Positions 57,797 to 64,000 of a DNA stretch of 64,000 nt are shown here, piece by piece. The notes beneath the pieces were generated by a model. That model worked only from the letters and a program-made list of their open reading frames with translations, was not told the origin of the DNA and ran no database searches. Both the position numbers and the translations under genes were made by a program. Source of the stretch: Agromyces sp. Soil535 (GTDB lineage Bacteria > Actinomycetota > Actinomycetes > Actinomycetales > Microbacteriaceae); contig NZ_LMRW01000006.1 in the NCBI RefSeq assembly GCF_001428255.1, positions 40,439 to 104,438 on the forward strand, written 5' to 3'. Every line of letters starts with the position of its first letter. Position 1 is the first letter of the stretch.

Positions 57797-59706
57797 TCCA
57801 TGCCTTCCGCTGCCTTGCGTCCGCCGGCGAGCTCGACGAAGCGTTCTTCGAGAGCCTGCCCGGCGCGCACCTCGTCGAGCGTGCCGGAGGCCAGCACCCG
57901 GCCGCCGACGATGATCGCCGCGGAGTCGCAGACGCGCTCAATGAGGTCCATGCCGTGGCTGGACAGCAGCACGGTTCCGCCGCCGGCCACGAAGCGCTCG
58001 AGGATGTCGGTGAGGTTCGCGGCCGAGACGGGGTCGACGGATTCGAACGGCTCGTCGAGCACGAGGAGCCGCGGCGCATGGATCATCGCGCACGCCAGCG
58101 CGATCTTCTTCGTCATGCCGGCCGAGTAGTCCGCGACAAGGCGGTCGACGGCGTCCTCGAGCCCGAACGCGGCGATGAGGTCGGTGCTGCGCTCGCGCAC
58201 GGTGCGCTGGTCGAGTCCGCGGAGCGCGCCGGAGTAGTAGAGCAGCTGTGCGCCCGTGAGGCGGTCGAAGAGGCGGAGCCGGTCGGGGAGCGCGCCGGTC
58301 GCGCGCTTGGCCGCGCGCGGGTCGGCCCAGGCGTCGACGTCGTTGATGCGCACGGTGCCGGCATCGGGGCGCAGCAGGCCGGTGACCATCGAGAGCGTCG
58401 TGGTCTTGCCCGCGCCGTTCGGCCCGACGATGCCGTAGAAGGAGCCGGCCCGAATGTCGAGGGAGATGCCGTCGACGGCGGTGTTGTCGCCGAAGCGCTT
58501 CACGAGCCCCTGGATCGCGAGCACGCGCGGCGCATCGGGCGCAGGCGCCGGCCGAGCGACCCGGATGGTGCGCTTCTTGCGCTGCACGGGCTTGCGGGGG
58601 GCGGGGATCACCACGACGGCTTGGTCGCCCGCGGCATCGGCTGCCTCGGGCTCGGTGACGACCTCGGCCCCGGCCACCTCGGCCCCGGCCACCTCGACAC
58701 CCGCGGCGTCGGCCAGTGCCTCGTCGAGCGTGATCGTGGCAGGCGGATCCTCGACGGGCGCACCGGCCTCCGCCTCGATCACGGGGTCCACGGGATCGGC
58801 GGTGGCGCTGACGGCGTCGGCTTCGGCGGCGGTAGCCGGGTCGCCGACGGTCGATGCGGCGGCGCCGGACGCAGCAGTGACGGATGCATCGACGCCCGCA
58901 TGTGACGCCGTGGAAGGGGGTTCGGCGATGGCGTCGTCGGCGATCGCGGCCGCTGCGACGGCTGCGGCGGCTCGCGCGGCCGCGGCACCCGCGCCAGGCT
59001 CCAGGGGCCGCTCGCGAGTGGTCTCATCGACCTCGTCCGTCGCGGTCGGCCCTGCCGACCGAGCAGGCGCTGCCAGCTCCGGCTTGCGGCTCGCGCGCTC
59101 GGCCGCGGTGGTCTCGGTGGTGAGCGCGGCGGCGACGCGCTGCGACTGGCGCTTCGTGGTCGCGGCCGCGGCGGCACGACTGCGTGAGGCCGGCGTAGCC
59201 GAGGCGGCCGACGTCCGTGCGACGCGGGAGGTCTTCGCGGCCTCTTCGCGTGCACTCGCGGCCTTCGACGACGCGGCGCGCGACGCCGCCGTGCGCTTCG
59301 AGGTCGCCGGCTGCGCTGGCTCCCCGTCCGCCGTGGACGCCGCATCCGACTCGGACGCGGTGGGCTTCGACGACGCGGACGGCGCCGCCTTCGACGCGGC
59401 GGTCTTCGACGCGGCGGTCTTCGACGCCGTCGACCTCGGCGTGCGCGGCTTCGCGCCCCCGGCCGCGGTCTTCGACGCGGTCGGCTTCGTCGCGGCCGGC
59501 TTCGTCGCGGCCGAGTCCCCAGCGTCGCCGTCGCCCGGCACCGCGGCCGACGCACCCTCGGCCGATTCACCGGCAGCCGTCTGCACGCGGCTCACCGACC
59601 CGCGTGGAGCGCGCGGCGCCCTCGACGTCCCCCGATCGGCGGACACCCCCGTGCCGGTGCCTTCGGGAGCTTCGTCGTCGTATTCTGAGCGCGAAACGGA
59701 AGTCAC
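57772..59706 (-). CDS. ABC exporter ATPase with 380-residue low-complexity N-terminal extension (644 aa)
   Basis: Residues about 400-640 form a normal ABC-type ATPase: Walker A GPNGAGKTTTLSMV, Q-loop region GALPDRLRLFDRLTG, signature YSAGMTKKIALACAMI, Walker B RLLVLDEPFESVDP and the switch His in LLSSHGMD. Residues 1-380 are disordered and compositionally extreme: an Ala/Lys/Thr/Ser part to about 220 (repeats such as ASKTAASKTAASKAA and KPAATKPTASK), then an Ala/Asp/Glu-rich part, then RKPVQRKKRTIRVARP. The GTG start is backed by a -10 TAGGTT ending 6 nt before it, so the extension is likely translated. Basic histone-like repeats could bind DNA, RNA or acidic lipids. Coupled to the permease gene. 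Confidence 0.88.
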   Translation of the reverse strand: MTSVSRSEYDDEAPEGTGTGVSADRGTSRAPRAPRGSVSRVQTAAGESAEGASAAVPGDGDAGDSAATKPAATKPTASKTAAGGAKPRTPRSTASKTAASKTAASKAAPSASSKPTASESDAASTADGEPAQPATSKRTAASRAASSKAASAREEAAKTSRVARTSAASATPASRSRAAAAATTKRQSQRVAAALTTETTAAERASRKPELAAPARSAGPTATDEVDETTRERPLEPGAGAAAARAAAAVAAAAIADDAIAEPPSTASHAGVDASVTAASGAAASTVGDPATAAEADAVSATADPVDPVIEAEAGAPVEDPPATITLDEALADAAGVEVAGAEVAGAEVVTEPEAADAAGDQAVVVIPAPRKPVQRKKRTIRVARPAPAPDAPRVLAIQGLVKRFGDNTAVDGISLDIRAGSFYGIVGPNGAGKTTTLSMVTGLLRPDAGTVRINDVDAWADPRAAKRATGALPDRLRLFDRLTGAQLLYYSGALRGLDQRTVRERSTDLIAAFGLEDAVDRLVADYSAGMTKKIALACAMIHAPRLLVLDEPFESVDPVSAANLTDILERFVAGGGTVLLSSHGMDLIERVCDSAAIIVGGRVLASGTLDEVRAGQALEERFVELAGGRKAAEGMEWLHSFSD

Positions 59707-59712
59707 CCAGAC

Positions 59713-59718
59713 AACCTA
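59713..59718 (-). promoter_or_regulatory. -10 box TAGGTT of the ABC ATPase gene
   Basis: Minus-strand hexamer ending 6 nt before the GTG at 59706. It fixes the start of the unusually long protein. Confidence 0.6.
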
Positions 59719-59957
59719 CCAACCACTCCCCTCCGAACGAAGGCACGACGTCCCCCGAAGATGCTGAAACCTGTGCGTTCCCTGAACGGCGCATCACGAT
59801 CCCACTACGACCGTCCATCGTTCGAGGCGCCGGGAGGCGGCGATCGATATCCTGTAATCCGGCATAACGGCGTGTCCACATGTGAACTTCCGGGTGAACT
59901 TCGGGCGAACGCTCGGCGACGAGCGCCCGGGGCATCCGACCCACCGAAGGAGATGCA
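59719..59957. other. Intergenic region before the nucleotidyltransferase gene
   Basis: 240 bp between divergent genes. It contains a TATCCT -10-like box near 59849 and a short tandem repeat (GTGAACTTCCGG, GTGAACTTCGGG at about 59881-59904). No gene is supported. Confidence 0.4.
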
Positions 59958-60650
59958 GTGACCACCCAGATCGTGATTCTCGCGGCCGGCATGGGGAGCC
60001 GGCTCGGGCGATCCCTCCCCAAGCCCCTCACCGAGCTCAGCGACGGCCGCACCATCATGCGCCAGCAGTTCGACAACATCGAGCATGCGTTCGGAGCCAA
60101 CGCCAACGTGACGATCGTCGTCGGCTACAAGCTCGAGCACATCATCGAGGCGTTCCCCCACGCGTCCTTCGTCTACAACGAGGAGTACGACCAGACCAAC
60201 ACGTCGAAGAGCCTCATGCGCGCCCTCGCGGCGTCGCAGGCGGGCGGCGTGCTGTGGATGAACGGCGACGTCGTGTTCGACCCGCGCATCCTCGACCGCG
60301 CGCTGCCGTTCATCGCACGCGACCAGTCCTTCGTGACCGTCAACACCGCGAAGGTGTCCGACGAAGAGGTGAAGTACACCACGACTCCTGAGGGCTACAT
60401 CAAGGGGCTCTCGAAGACGGTCAAGGGCGGCCTCGGCGAGGCGGTGGGCATCAACTACGTGTCGAGTCGAGACAAGGCCGCCCTCCTCGCGCACCTCGCG
60501 CGCGTCGGCGACCAGGACTACTTCGAGCGCGGCATCGAGCTCGCGATCGAGAAGAACGGCATGCTCGTCGAGCCGATGGACATCTCCGACCTGTACGCGG
60601 TCGAGGTCGACTTCGCCGAAGACCTGGAGCGTGCGAACCACTTCGTGTGA
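59958..60650 (+). CDS. LicC-like sugar/choline-phosphate nucleotidyltransferase (230 aa)
   Basis: Small nucleotidyltransferase of the phosphocholine cytidylyltransferase/NTP_transferase type. It opens with the nucleotide-binding loop VILAAGMGSRLGRSLPKPL (residues 5-23). VTIVVGYKLEHI, NTSKSLMRAL (conserved N-T-S-SL pattern of the LicC group) and WMNGDVVFDPRIL (metal-binding Asp) follow. GVGINYVSS-like segment is EAVGINYVSS. GTG start with a strong GAAGGAG ribosome site. It probably activates a head group or sugar for a cell-surface polymer, in keeping with the Wzm/Wzt exporter 700 bp on. Which phosphate ester is used is unknown. Confidence 0.88.
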   Translation: MTTQIVILAAGMGSRLGRSLPKPLTELSDGRTIMRQQFDNIEHAFGANANVTIVVGYKLEHIIEAFPHASFVYNEEYDQTNTSKSLMRALAASQAGGVLWMNGDVVFDPRILDRALPFIARDQSFVTVNTAKVSDEEVKYTTTPEGYIKGLSKTVKGGLGEAVGINYVSSRDKAALLAHLARVGDQDYFERGIELAIEKNGMLVEPMDISDLYAVEVDFAEDLERANHFV

Positions 60651-60670
60651 CCGGCGCACCACAGCAGTGG

Positions 60671-60698
60671 AGAGCGGATGCCTCGCGGCATCCGCTCT
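60671..60698. terminator. 12-bp-stem hairpin between convergent genes
   Basis: AGAGCGGATGCC and GGCATCCGCTCT with loop TCGC, 20 bp after the nucleotidyltransferase stop and 24 bp from the convergent YkoE-type stop. Strong stem, no U tract. Confidence 0.65.
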
Positions 60699-60722
60699 TC
60701 GCGTCTCGCGCTTTTCAGGGAC

Positions 60723-61259
60723 TCACGCCGACTGCGCGACGCCCGCTTTCGCCAGCCTGGTCGCGATGACGCGGCCGACCCAGGTGAACAGCACGGGACT
60801 CGCAACCCAGAGCGGCAGGGCGATCGCCCAGGCCCACCAGGCGTAGTGCTCGGCGCCCAGCCCGATGAACACGGCGATGGCAAGCACCAACCCGGCGAAC
60901 GCGGCTGACGCGTAGAATATCCACGCATCCCAGCGCGTGTAGCGGGTGATGAGGAACGGCAGTTCGATGAGCGCGCCCACGAGCAGGCCCGTGCCGACGA
61001 AGCGGCCGATCCACCAGGGCGCGAATGCGGCGCCGACGAGCCCGGCGATCACACCGGCCAGCACGGCGGTGCCGGGACGCTTCAGGAGCGCAAGCGCGAC
61101 CACGCTCGGCAGGAAGTGCGTGCCCGCGGTGATGCCGTACAACAGCGGACCGAAGGCGGCGAACGCCGCAGCGAGGTAACCCGACGCCCCTGCCACGAGA
61201 CCGCCGCCGACCCCGATGGCGGCGCAGCTCAGCAGGACGCGGGTACTGGTGCGGTGCAC
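60723..61259 (-). CDS. ECF transporter S component, YkoE-like (178 aa)
   Basis: Substrate-binding membrane subunit of an energy-coupling-factor vitamin importer. Six hydrophobic segments are present, with the YkoE-type block YGITAGTHFLPSVVALALLKRPG near residues 38-60 (core GTHFLPSVVALALLKRPG) and GALIELPFLITRYTRW. YkoE family members import the thiamine precursor hydroxymethylpyrimidine or thiamine. GTG start at 61259 is supported by an AGGAG site 4 nt upstream; no thiamine riboswitch is recognisable before it. No EcfA/EcfT genes are adjacent, so it would rely on shared ones elsewhere. Vitamin identity is by family only. Confidence 0.8.
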   Translation of the reverse strand: MHRTSTRVLLSCAAIGVGGGLVAGASGYLAAAFAAFGPLLYGITAGTHFLPSVVALALLKRPGTAVLAGVIAGLVGAAFAPWWIGRFVGTGLLVGALIELPFLITRYTRWDAWIFYASAAFAGLVLAIAVFIGLGAEHYAWWAWAIALPLWVASPVLFTWVGRVIATRLAKAGVAQSA

Positions 61260-61326
61260 GATGCTCCTTCCGACCGGGCGCGGCACGCGCCGCCCGCATG
61301 CATCAAACCTACAGCCGACGGGCATC

Positions 61327-61332
61327 TACGAT
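61327..61332 (+). promoter_or_regulatory. -10 box TACGAT of the Wzm/Wzt operon
   Basis: Ends 6 nt before the GTG at 61339; leaderless start likely. Confidence 0.55.
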
Positions 61333-61338
61333 GAGAGC

Positions 61339-62157
61339 GTGATGAGCGCAGTATCCGTCGGGAGTGCCGGCGACGCGCATCCGCTGCAGCGGACGCCGTG
61401 GCTCCGATATCGACACTCCCTCTGGCTCCTCACGACGCGCGACCTGAAGGTGCGCTACTCGACGTCGGCGCTCGGCTACGTGTGGTCGGTGCTCGACCCG
61501 CTGGTGATGGCGGGCATCTACTGGTTCGTGTTCACCCAGGTCTTCCAGCGGCCGGTCGGCACCGAGCCGTACATCGTGTTCCTGCTCTCTGCGCTGCTGC
61601 CCTGGATGTGGTTCACCGGCGCGATCTCCGACTCGACACGGGCGTTCCTGAAGGACGCGAAGCTCGTGCGCTCCACGATGATCCCGCGCACGATCTGGGT
61701 GAATCGCATCGTGCTCTCGAAGGGCATCGAGTTCCTGCTTTCGCTGCCGGTGCTGGCGCTGTTCGCGATCGTGTTCCGCGCCGAGGTGGGCTGGGAACTG
61801 GCCCTGTTCCCCCTCGCGATCCTCCTGCAGGCCATCCTCACCGCCGGTGTCGCGCTCATCGTCGCCCCGCTCGTGGTGTTCTTCCGCGACCTCGAGCGGG
61901 CGGTGAAGCTCATCCTCCGGTTCCTGTTCTACGCGTCGCCGATCATCTACGGCGTCTCCAACCTGCCGAGCGAACTGCACGTCTGGGCGGCCTTCAACCC
62001 GCTGACCGGCATCTTCGGGCTCTACCGCGCCGCCTTCTTCCCCGACGAGCTGGACTGGTTCAACGTCGTCATCGCCGCCGCCATGTCGATCGCCCTGCTC
62101 GCTGTCGGGCTCCTCGTGTTCCGAGGCAGCGTGCGCCAGGTGCTGAAGGAGATCTGA
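61339..62157 (+). CDS. wzm: Polysaccharide ABC exporter permease, Wzm/TagG type (272 aa)
   Basis: Membrane subunit of an ABC-2 exporter for a lipid-linked surface polymer (galactan, teichoic acid or O-antigen-like). The cytoplasmic start LRYRHSLWLLTTRDLKVRYSTSALGYVWSVLDPL (blocks LLTTRDLKVRYSTSALGYVW and WSVLDPLVMAGIYWFVF) is the family hallmark. Six helices follow, with RFLFYASPIIYGVSNLP near 200-216. GTG at 61339 lies after a -10 box; ATG in the next codon is the alternative. The stop codon shares one base with the Wzt start (TGATG). It works with Wzt encoded next. Confidence 0.93.
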   Translation: MMSAVSVGSAGDAHPLQRTPWLRYRHSLWLLTTRDLKVRYSTSALGYVWSVLDPLVMAGIYWFVFTQVFQRPVGTEPYIVFLLSALLPWMWFTGAISDSTRAFLKDAKLVRSTMIPRTIWVNRIVLSKGIEFLLSLPVLALFAIVFRAEVGWELALFPLAILLQAILTAGVALIVAPLVVFFRDLERAVKLILRFLFYASPIIYGVSNLPSELHVWAAFNPLTGIFGLYRAAFFPDELDWFNVVIAAAMSIALLAVGLLVFRGSVRQVLKEI

Positions 62158-62933
62158 TGACGGATGCCGCAGCCGCCGCCCTCGCTGCGACCGAGACCCA
62201 TGCGATCCGCGTCGAGGGACTCGGCATCCGCTTCCGGCGCAACCGGCGCGGACGTCGGTCCTTCAAGGACCTGCTCGCCGGTCGCCGCCGCCGCACGCGC
62301 CCCAACGAGTTCTGGGCACTCCGGAACGTGTCGATCGACGTGCGCCCCGGCGAGGCGATCGGCGTGGTGGGACGCAACGGACAGGGCAAGTCGACGCTGC
62401 TGAAGCTCGTCGCCGGCGTGATGGTCGCCGACGAGGGCACCGTCGAGGTGACCGGCGGGGTCGCCCCGCTCATCGAGATCACCGGCGGGTTCGTCGACGA
62501 CCTCACGGTGCGCGACAACGTGTACCTCACCGCGGGCCTGCACGGCATGACGCGAGCGCAGATCGACGAGAAGTTCGACGAGATCCTCGAATTCGCCGAC
62601 ATCGGCGACTTCCTCGACACGCCCTACAAGCACCTGTCGAGCGGCATGAAGGTGCGCATCGCGTTCGCCGTCATCTCGCAGCTCGAGGAGCCGATCATCC
62701 TCGTCGACGAGGTGCTCGCCGTCGGCGACAAGGCGTTCCGCGAGAAGTGCTACCGGCGCATCGAGGAGCTCCTCGCGGGCGGGCGCACGCTCTTCTTCGT
62801 CTCGCACAACGAGCGCGACCTTCGCCGCTTCTGCACCCGCGGCCTCTATCTCGACAAGGGCGCGCTCGTGCTCGACGCGCCGATCGACGACGTGCTCGAG
62901 CGCTACAACGCCGAGCACGGCACCCTCAAGTAG
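62157..62933 (+). CDS. wzt: Polysaccharide ABC exporter ATPase, Wzt/TagH type (258 aa)
   Basis: ATPase of the polymer exporter. The N-terminus has the family-specific basic insert (GIRFRRNRRGRRSFKDLLAG) before the core. Walker A is GRNGQGKSTLLKLV. The Wzt block GGVAPLIEITGGFVDDLTVRDNVYL (core APLIEITGGFVDDLTVRDNV) is present. The signature is HLSSGMKVRIAFAV and Walker B is PIILVDEVLAVGD. The C-terminus ends just after the ATPase domain, with no carbohydrate-binding extension, so it is the TagH/RfbE short kind. Coupled to wzm by TGATG. Glycosyltransferase genes expected downstream are replaced by an IS remnant that touches its last codons on the other strand. Confidence 0.94.
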   Translation: MTDAAAAALAATETHAIRVEGLGIRFRRNRRGRRSFKDLLAGRRRRTRPNEFWALRNVSIDVRPGEAIGVVGRNGQGKSTLLKLVAGVMVADEGTVEVTGGVAPLIEITGGFVDDLTVRDNVYLTAGLHGMTRAQIDEKFDEILEFADIGDFLDTPYKHLSSGMKVRIAFAVISQLEEPIILVDEVLAVGDKAFREKCYRRIEELLAGGRTLFFVSHNERDLRRFCTRGLYLDKGALVLDAPIDDVLERYNAEHGTLK

Positions 62934-63654
62934 GACCGAGCAGGCGAACTCGGGGCCGCCGCGGCGGGGTTCGGTCAACCGGATCGCAGTGCGCTGCGAG
63001 CGCGTTGTCGGCGCTGGACCCGACTGCCCCCATCGACTGGGTCACGCCCAGTTCGGCGCAGAGCTTGGCGTAGTCCTTGCTCGTGTAGACCGACCCGTGG
63101 TCGGAGTGGAAGATCGCCCCGGCCAAGCTCCCGCGGGTCGCGGCCGCGGCGATGACGGTGGCCAGGTACAGGTTCGTACCGTCGGCCAGCGGCAGGTAGG
63201 TGATATCCCCGACGTAGCGCTGGTTCGGCCCTTCGGCGGTGAAGTCCCGCCCGAGCAGGTCGGGCACCTTCTGCCCCGAGGGCTCGGGGATCGTCGTGCG
63301 GACCCGCCGCCGCTTGATGTAGCCGCGGATGCCGTGCTCACGCATCACCCGAGCGACCCGCTTGTGGTTGACCCGCTCCCCGGCAGCCTTGCCGTCGTTG
63401 AGTTCGGCGGTGATCCGAGGAGCACCACAGGTTTTGTCCTCCTCATGGACGGCTCGGATCCGCTCGGCCAGCGCGGCATCAGCAGCCGCACGAGCCTCTC
63501 GGGCCGGGGCAGCTGCCTGCCATGCGTAGTAGGACGAACGCTCGATCTCGACGAGCTCGCACAGCCGCTTCACCTCGAAGGTGGTGGAGTGATCGGCACC
63601 GAACTTCGGCGAGACTCCTCGGAGTAGTCCTTGCGGGCCATGGTTCTGGATCAT
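62926..63654 (-). pseudogene. IS3-family transposase OrfB, internally deleted and truncated
   Basis: DDE transposase remnant. It retains the HTH_21 part (LAERIRAVHEEDKTCGAPRI, KRVARVMREHGIRGYIKRRR) and the first catalytic Asp region (QRYVGDITYLPLADGTNLYLATVI). It then jumps to AAAATRGSLAGAIFHSDHGSVYT, lacking about 30 residues between, and keeps the second Asp (HSDHGS). After VGSSADNALA the sequence diverges, so the catalytic Glu (normally A-E-SFN) and the last 40-50 residues are gone. OrfA is also missing: only about 30 bp separate the start from a terminal-repeat-like sequence. Its end overlaps the wzt 3' end by 8 bp. Confidence 0.88.
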
Positions 63655-63904
63655 CTCGCTTCCCCAGCAGGTGCTGGATTCAGCGTGTCCAAGAACCAGG
63701 GTCAGGCCCCTTTAGCGCCTCCCCCCGGAGGGCGACACTGGAGGGCCGAGAAATTCTCCATCGCTCACGCAGCACGCGTAACCCACGCAAATGTCCGCAG
63801 CCGGGCGCTCGTCCGGGATCGGCGCCGGCTCGATGCTGGCGGCAGCGCGGCTGGACCATCCCGGCGCGCGATGCCGGCGGGGCGTCGGCGATATTATTGT
63901 GCGC
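63655..63904. other. IS3 outer end and AraC promoter region
   Basis: CAGGGTCAGGCCCC near 63697-63710, after GTGTCCAAGAAC, looks like the outer inverted repeat of the IS3-type element. The rest has no supported gene. Confidence 0.45.
63892..63897 (+). promoter_or_regulatory. -10 box TATTAT ahead of the AraC gene
   Basis: Consensus-like hexamer in GC-rich DNA, ending 7 nt before the GTG at 63905; leaderless start likely. Confidence 0.6.
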
Positions 63905-64000
63905 GTGGAGTACGTGTCCAGGGCGCCCGGTCCGCCGCTCGACGGGCTGATCGACGACCTCTACTACTTGGAGGGCGCCCCGCCGTACTCCCGGTTGATG
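63905..64000 (+). CDS. AraC-type regulator, N-terminal 32 residues (cut by window end)
   Basis: Partial gene running off the right edge. The visible protein begins VEYVSRAPGPPLDGLIDDLYYLEG and continues APPYSRLM, which is the typical opening of actinobacterial AraC proteins with an N-terminal cupin-like DUF6597 domain (Y-x-x-R-x-P-x-PL-x-x-x-I-x-x-LWY). GTG start follows a TATTAT box by 7 nt. No DNA-binding domain is visible within the window, so the call rests on the first 32 codons only. Confidence 0.65.
   Translation, partial: MEYVSRAPGPPLDGLIDDLYYLEGAPPYSRLM

Noticed and set aside
58454..59767. 437-codon plus-strand frame rich in Ala and Ser
   Set aside because: Antisense of the repetitive tail of the ABC ATPase; repeats on one strand keep the other strand open.
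61260..61338. Possible thiamine riboswitch before the YkoE-like gene
   Set aside because: The THI-box core sequences are not present and the space is only about 80 bp.
1..64000. CRISPR array
   Set aside because: No regularly spaced identical repeats of 24-40 bp; the only close array is the four-octamer fic operator, which is too short and dyad-structured.

Overview
The window reads as chromosome of a high-GC actinobacterium, most probably of the family Microbacteriaceae (an Agromyces/Leifsonia-like organism). This is inferred from about 70% GC in the core genes, a DUF3039 protein, many GTG starts, and at least ten genes whose start codon lies 6-8 nt after an actinobacterial -10 hexamer (TANNNT), the usual layout of leaderless transcripts. 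No rRNA, CRISPR array or replication origin is seen; there is one tRNA (Leu, UAG).

Region by region. 1-8627: less GC-rich accessory DNA ending in a three-gene Tn554-type transposition module (two tyrosine recombinases plus a small coiled-coil partner) that has cut off the 3' end of a cpaF/tadA pilus ATPase gene; a quinone-oxidoreductase-like enzyme, a small membrane protein and a DUF1254 protein are probably its cargo. 9718-19091: an F420-type reductase, then a sugar-uptake locus consisting of a LacI regulator, an FAD oxidoreductase, a lipoprotein binding protein, two permeases and a ruined GH13 glucosidase, with a divergent Tat-exported glycosidase. Two related dyad operators lie between the divergent halves. 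19092-23345: decayed DNA (IS256 fragment), a Fic AMP-transferase gene behind a striking duplicated operator, a PadR/membrane-protein pair, and tRNA-Leu followed by an attachment-site-like scar. 23341-32521: sugar-acid dehydratase and dehydrogenase, an XRE regulator with an MFS exporter, glucose-6-phosphate dehydrogenase and a GH15 glucanase/trehalase. 32617-39972: secreted M1 aminopeptidase, then a C4-dicarboxylate module (DctA, a CitE-like lyase, and a divergent DcuS/DcuR-type two-component system). 39986-49481: flavin enzymes, a MarR regulator, DedA, AraC, epoxide hydrolase, a CDF metal exporter, and an ECF41 sigma factor (SigJ) whose expected promoter sits in front of the divergent epimerase gene.

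49807-62933 is mostly core genome: rdgB-rph-murI in one overlapping operon, LysR/EamA, pncB, DUF3039, an ABC exporter whose ATPase carries a very long Ala/Lys-rich N-terminal extension, a LicC-like nucleotidyltransferase, a lone YkoE-type ECF component, and a Wzm/Wzt polysaccharide exporter. The right edge has a dead IS3 transposase and the first 32 codons of an AraC-type regulator.

The items I would look at first are the fic operator array, the oxidoreductase-containing glycan locus, the 30-bp palindrome at the start of the first permease gene, the ECF41 sigma/promoter pair, and the extended ABC ATPase. I could run no database search; family names rest on motifs and remembered family architecture.
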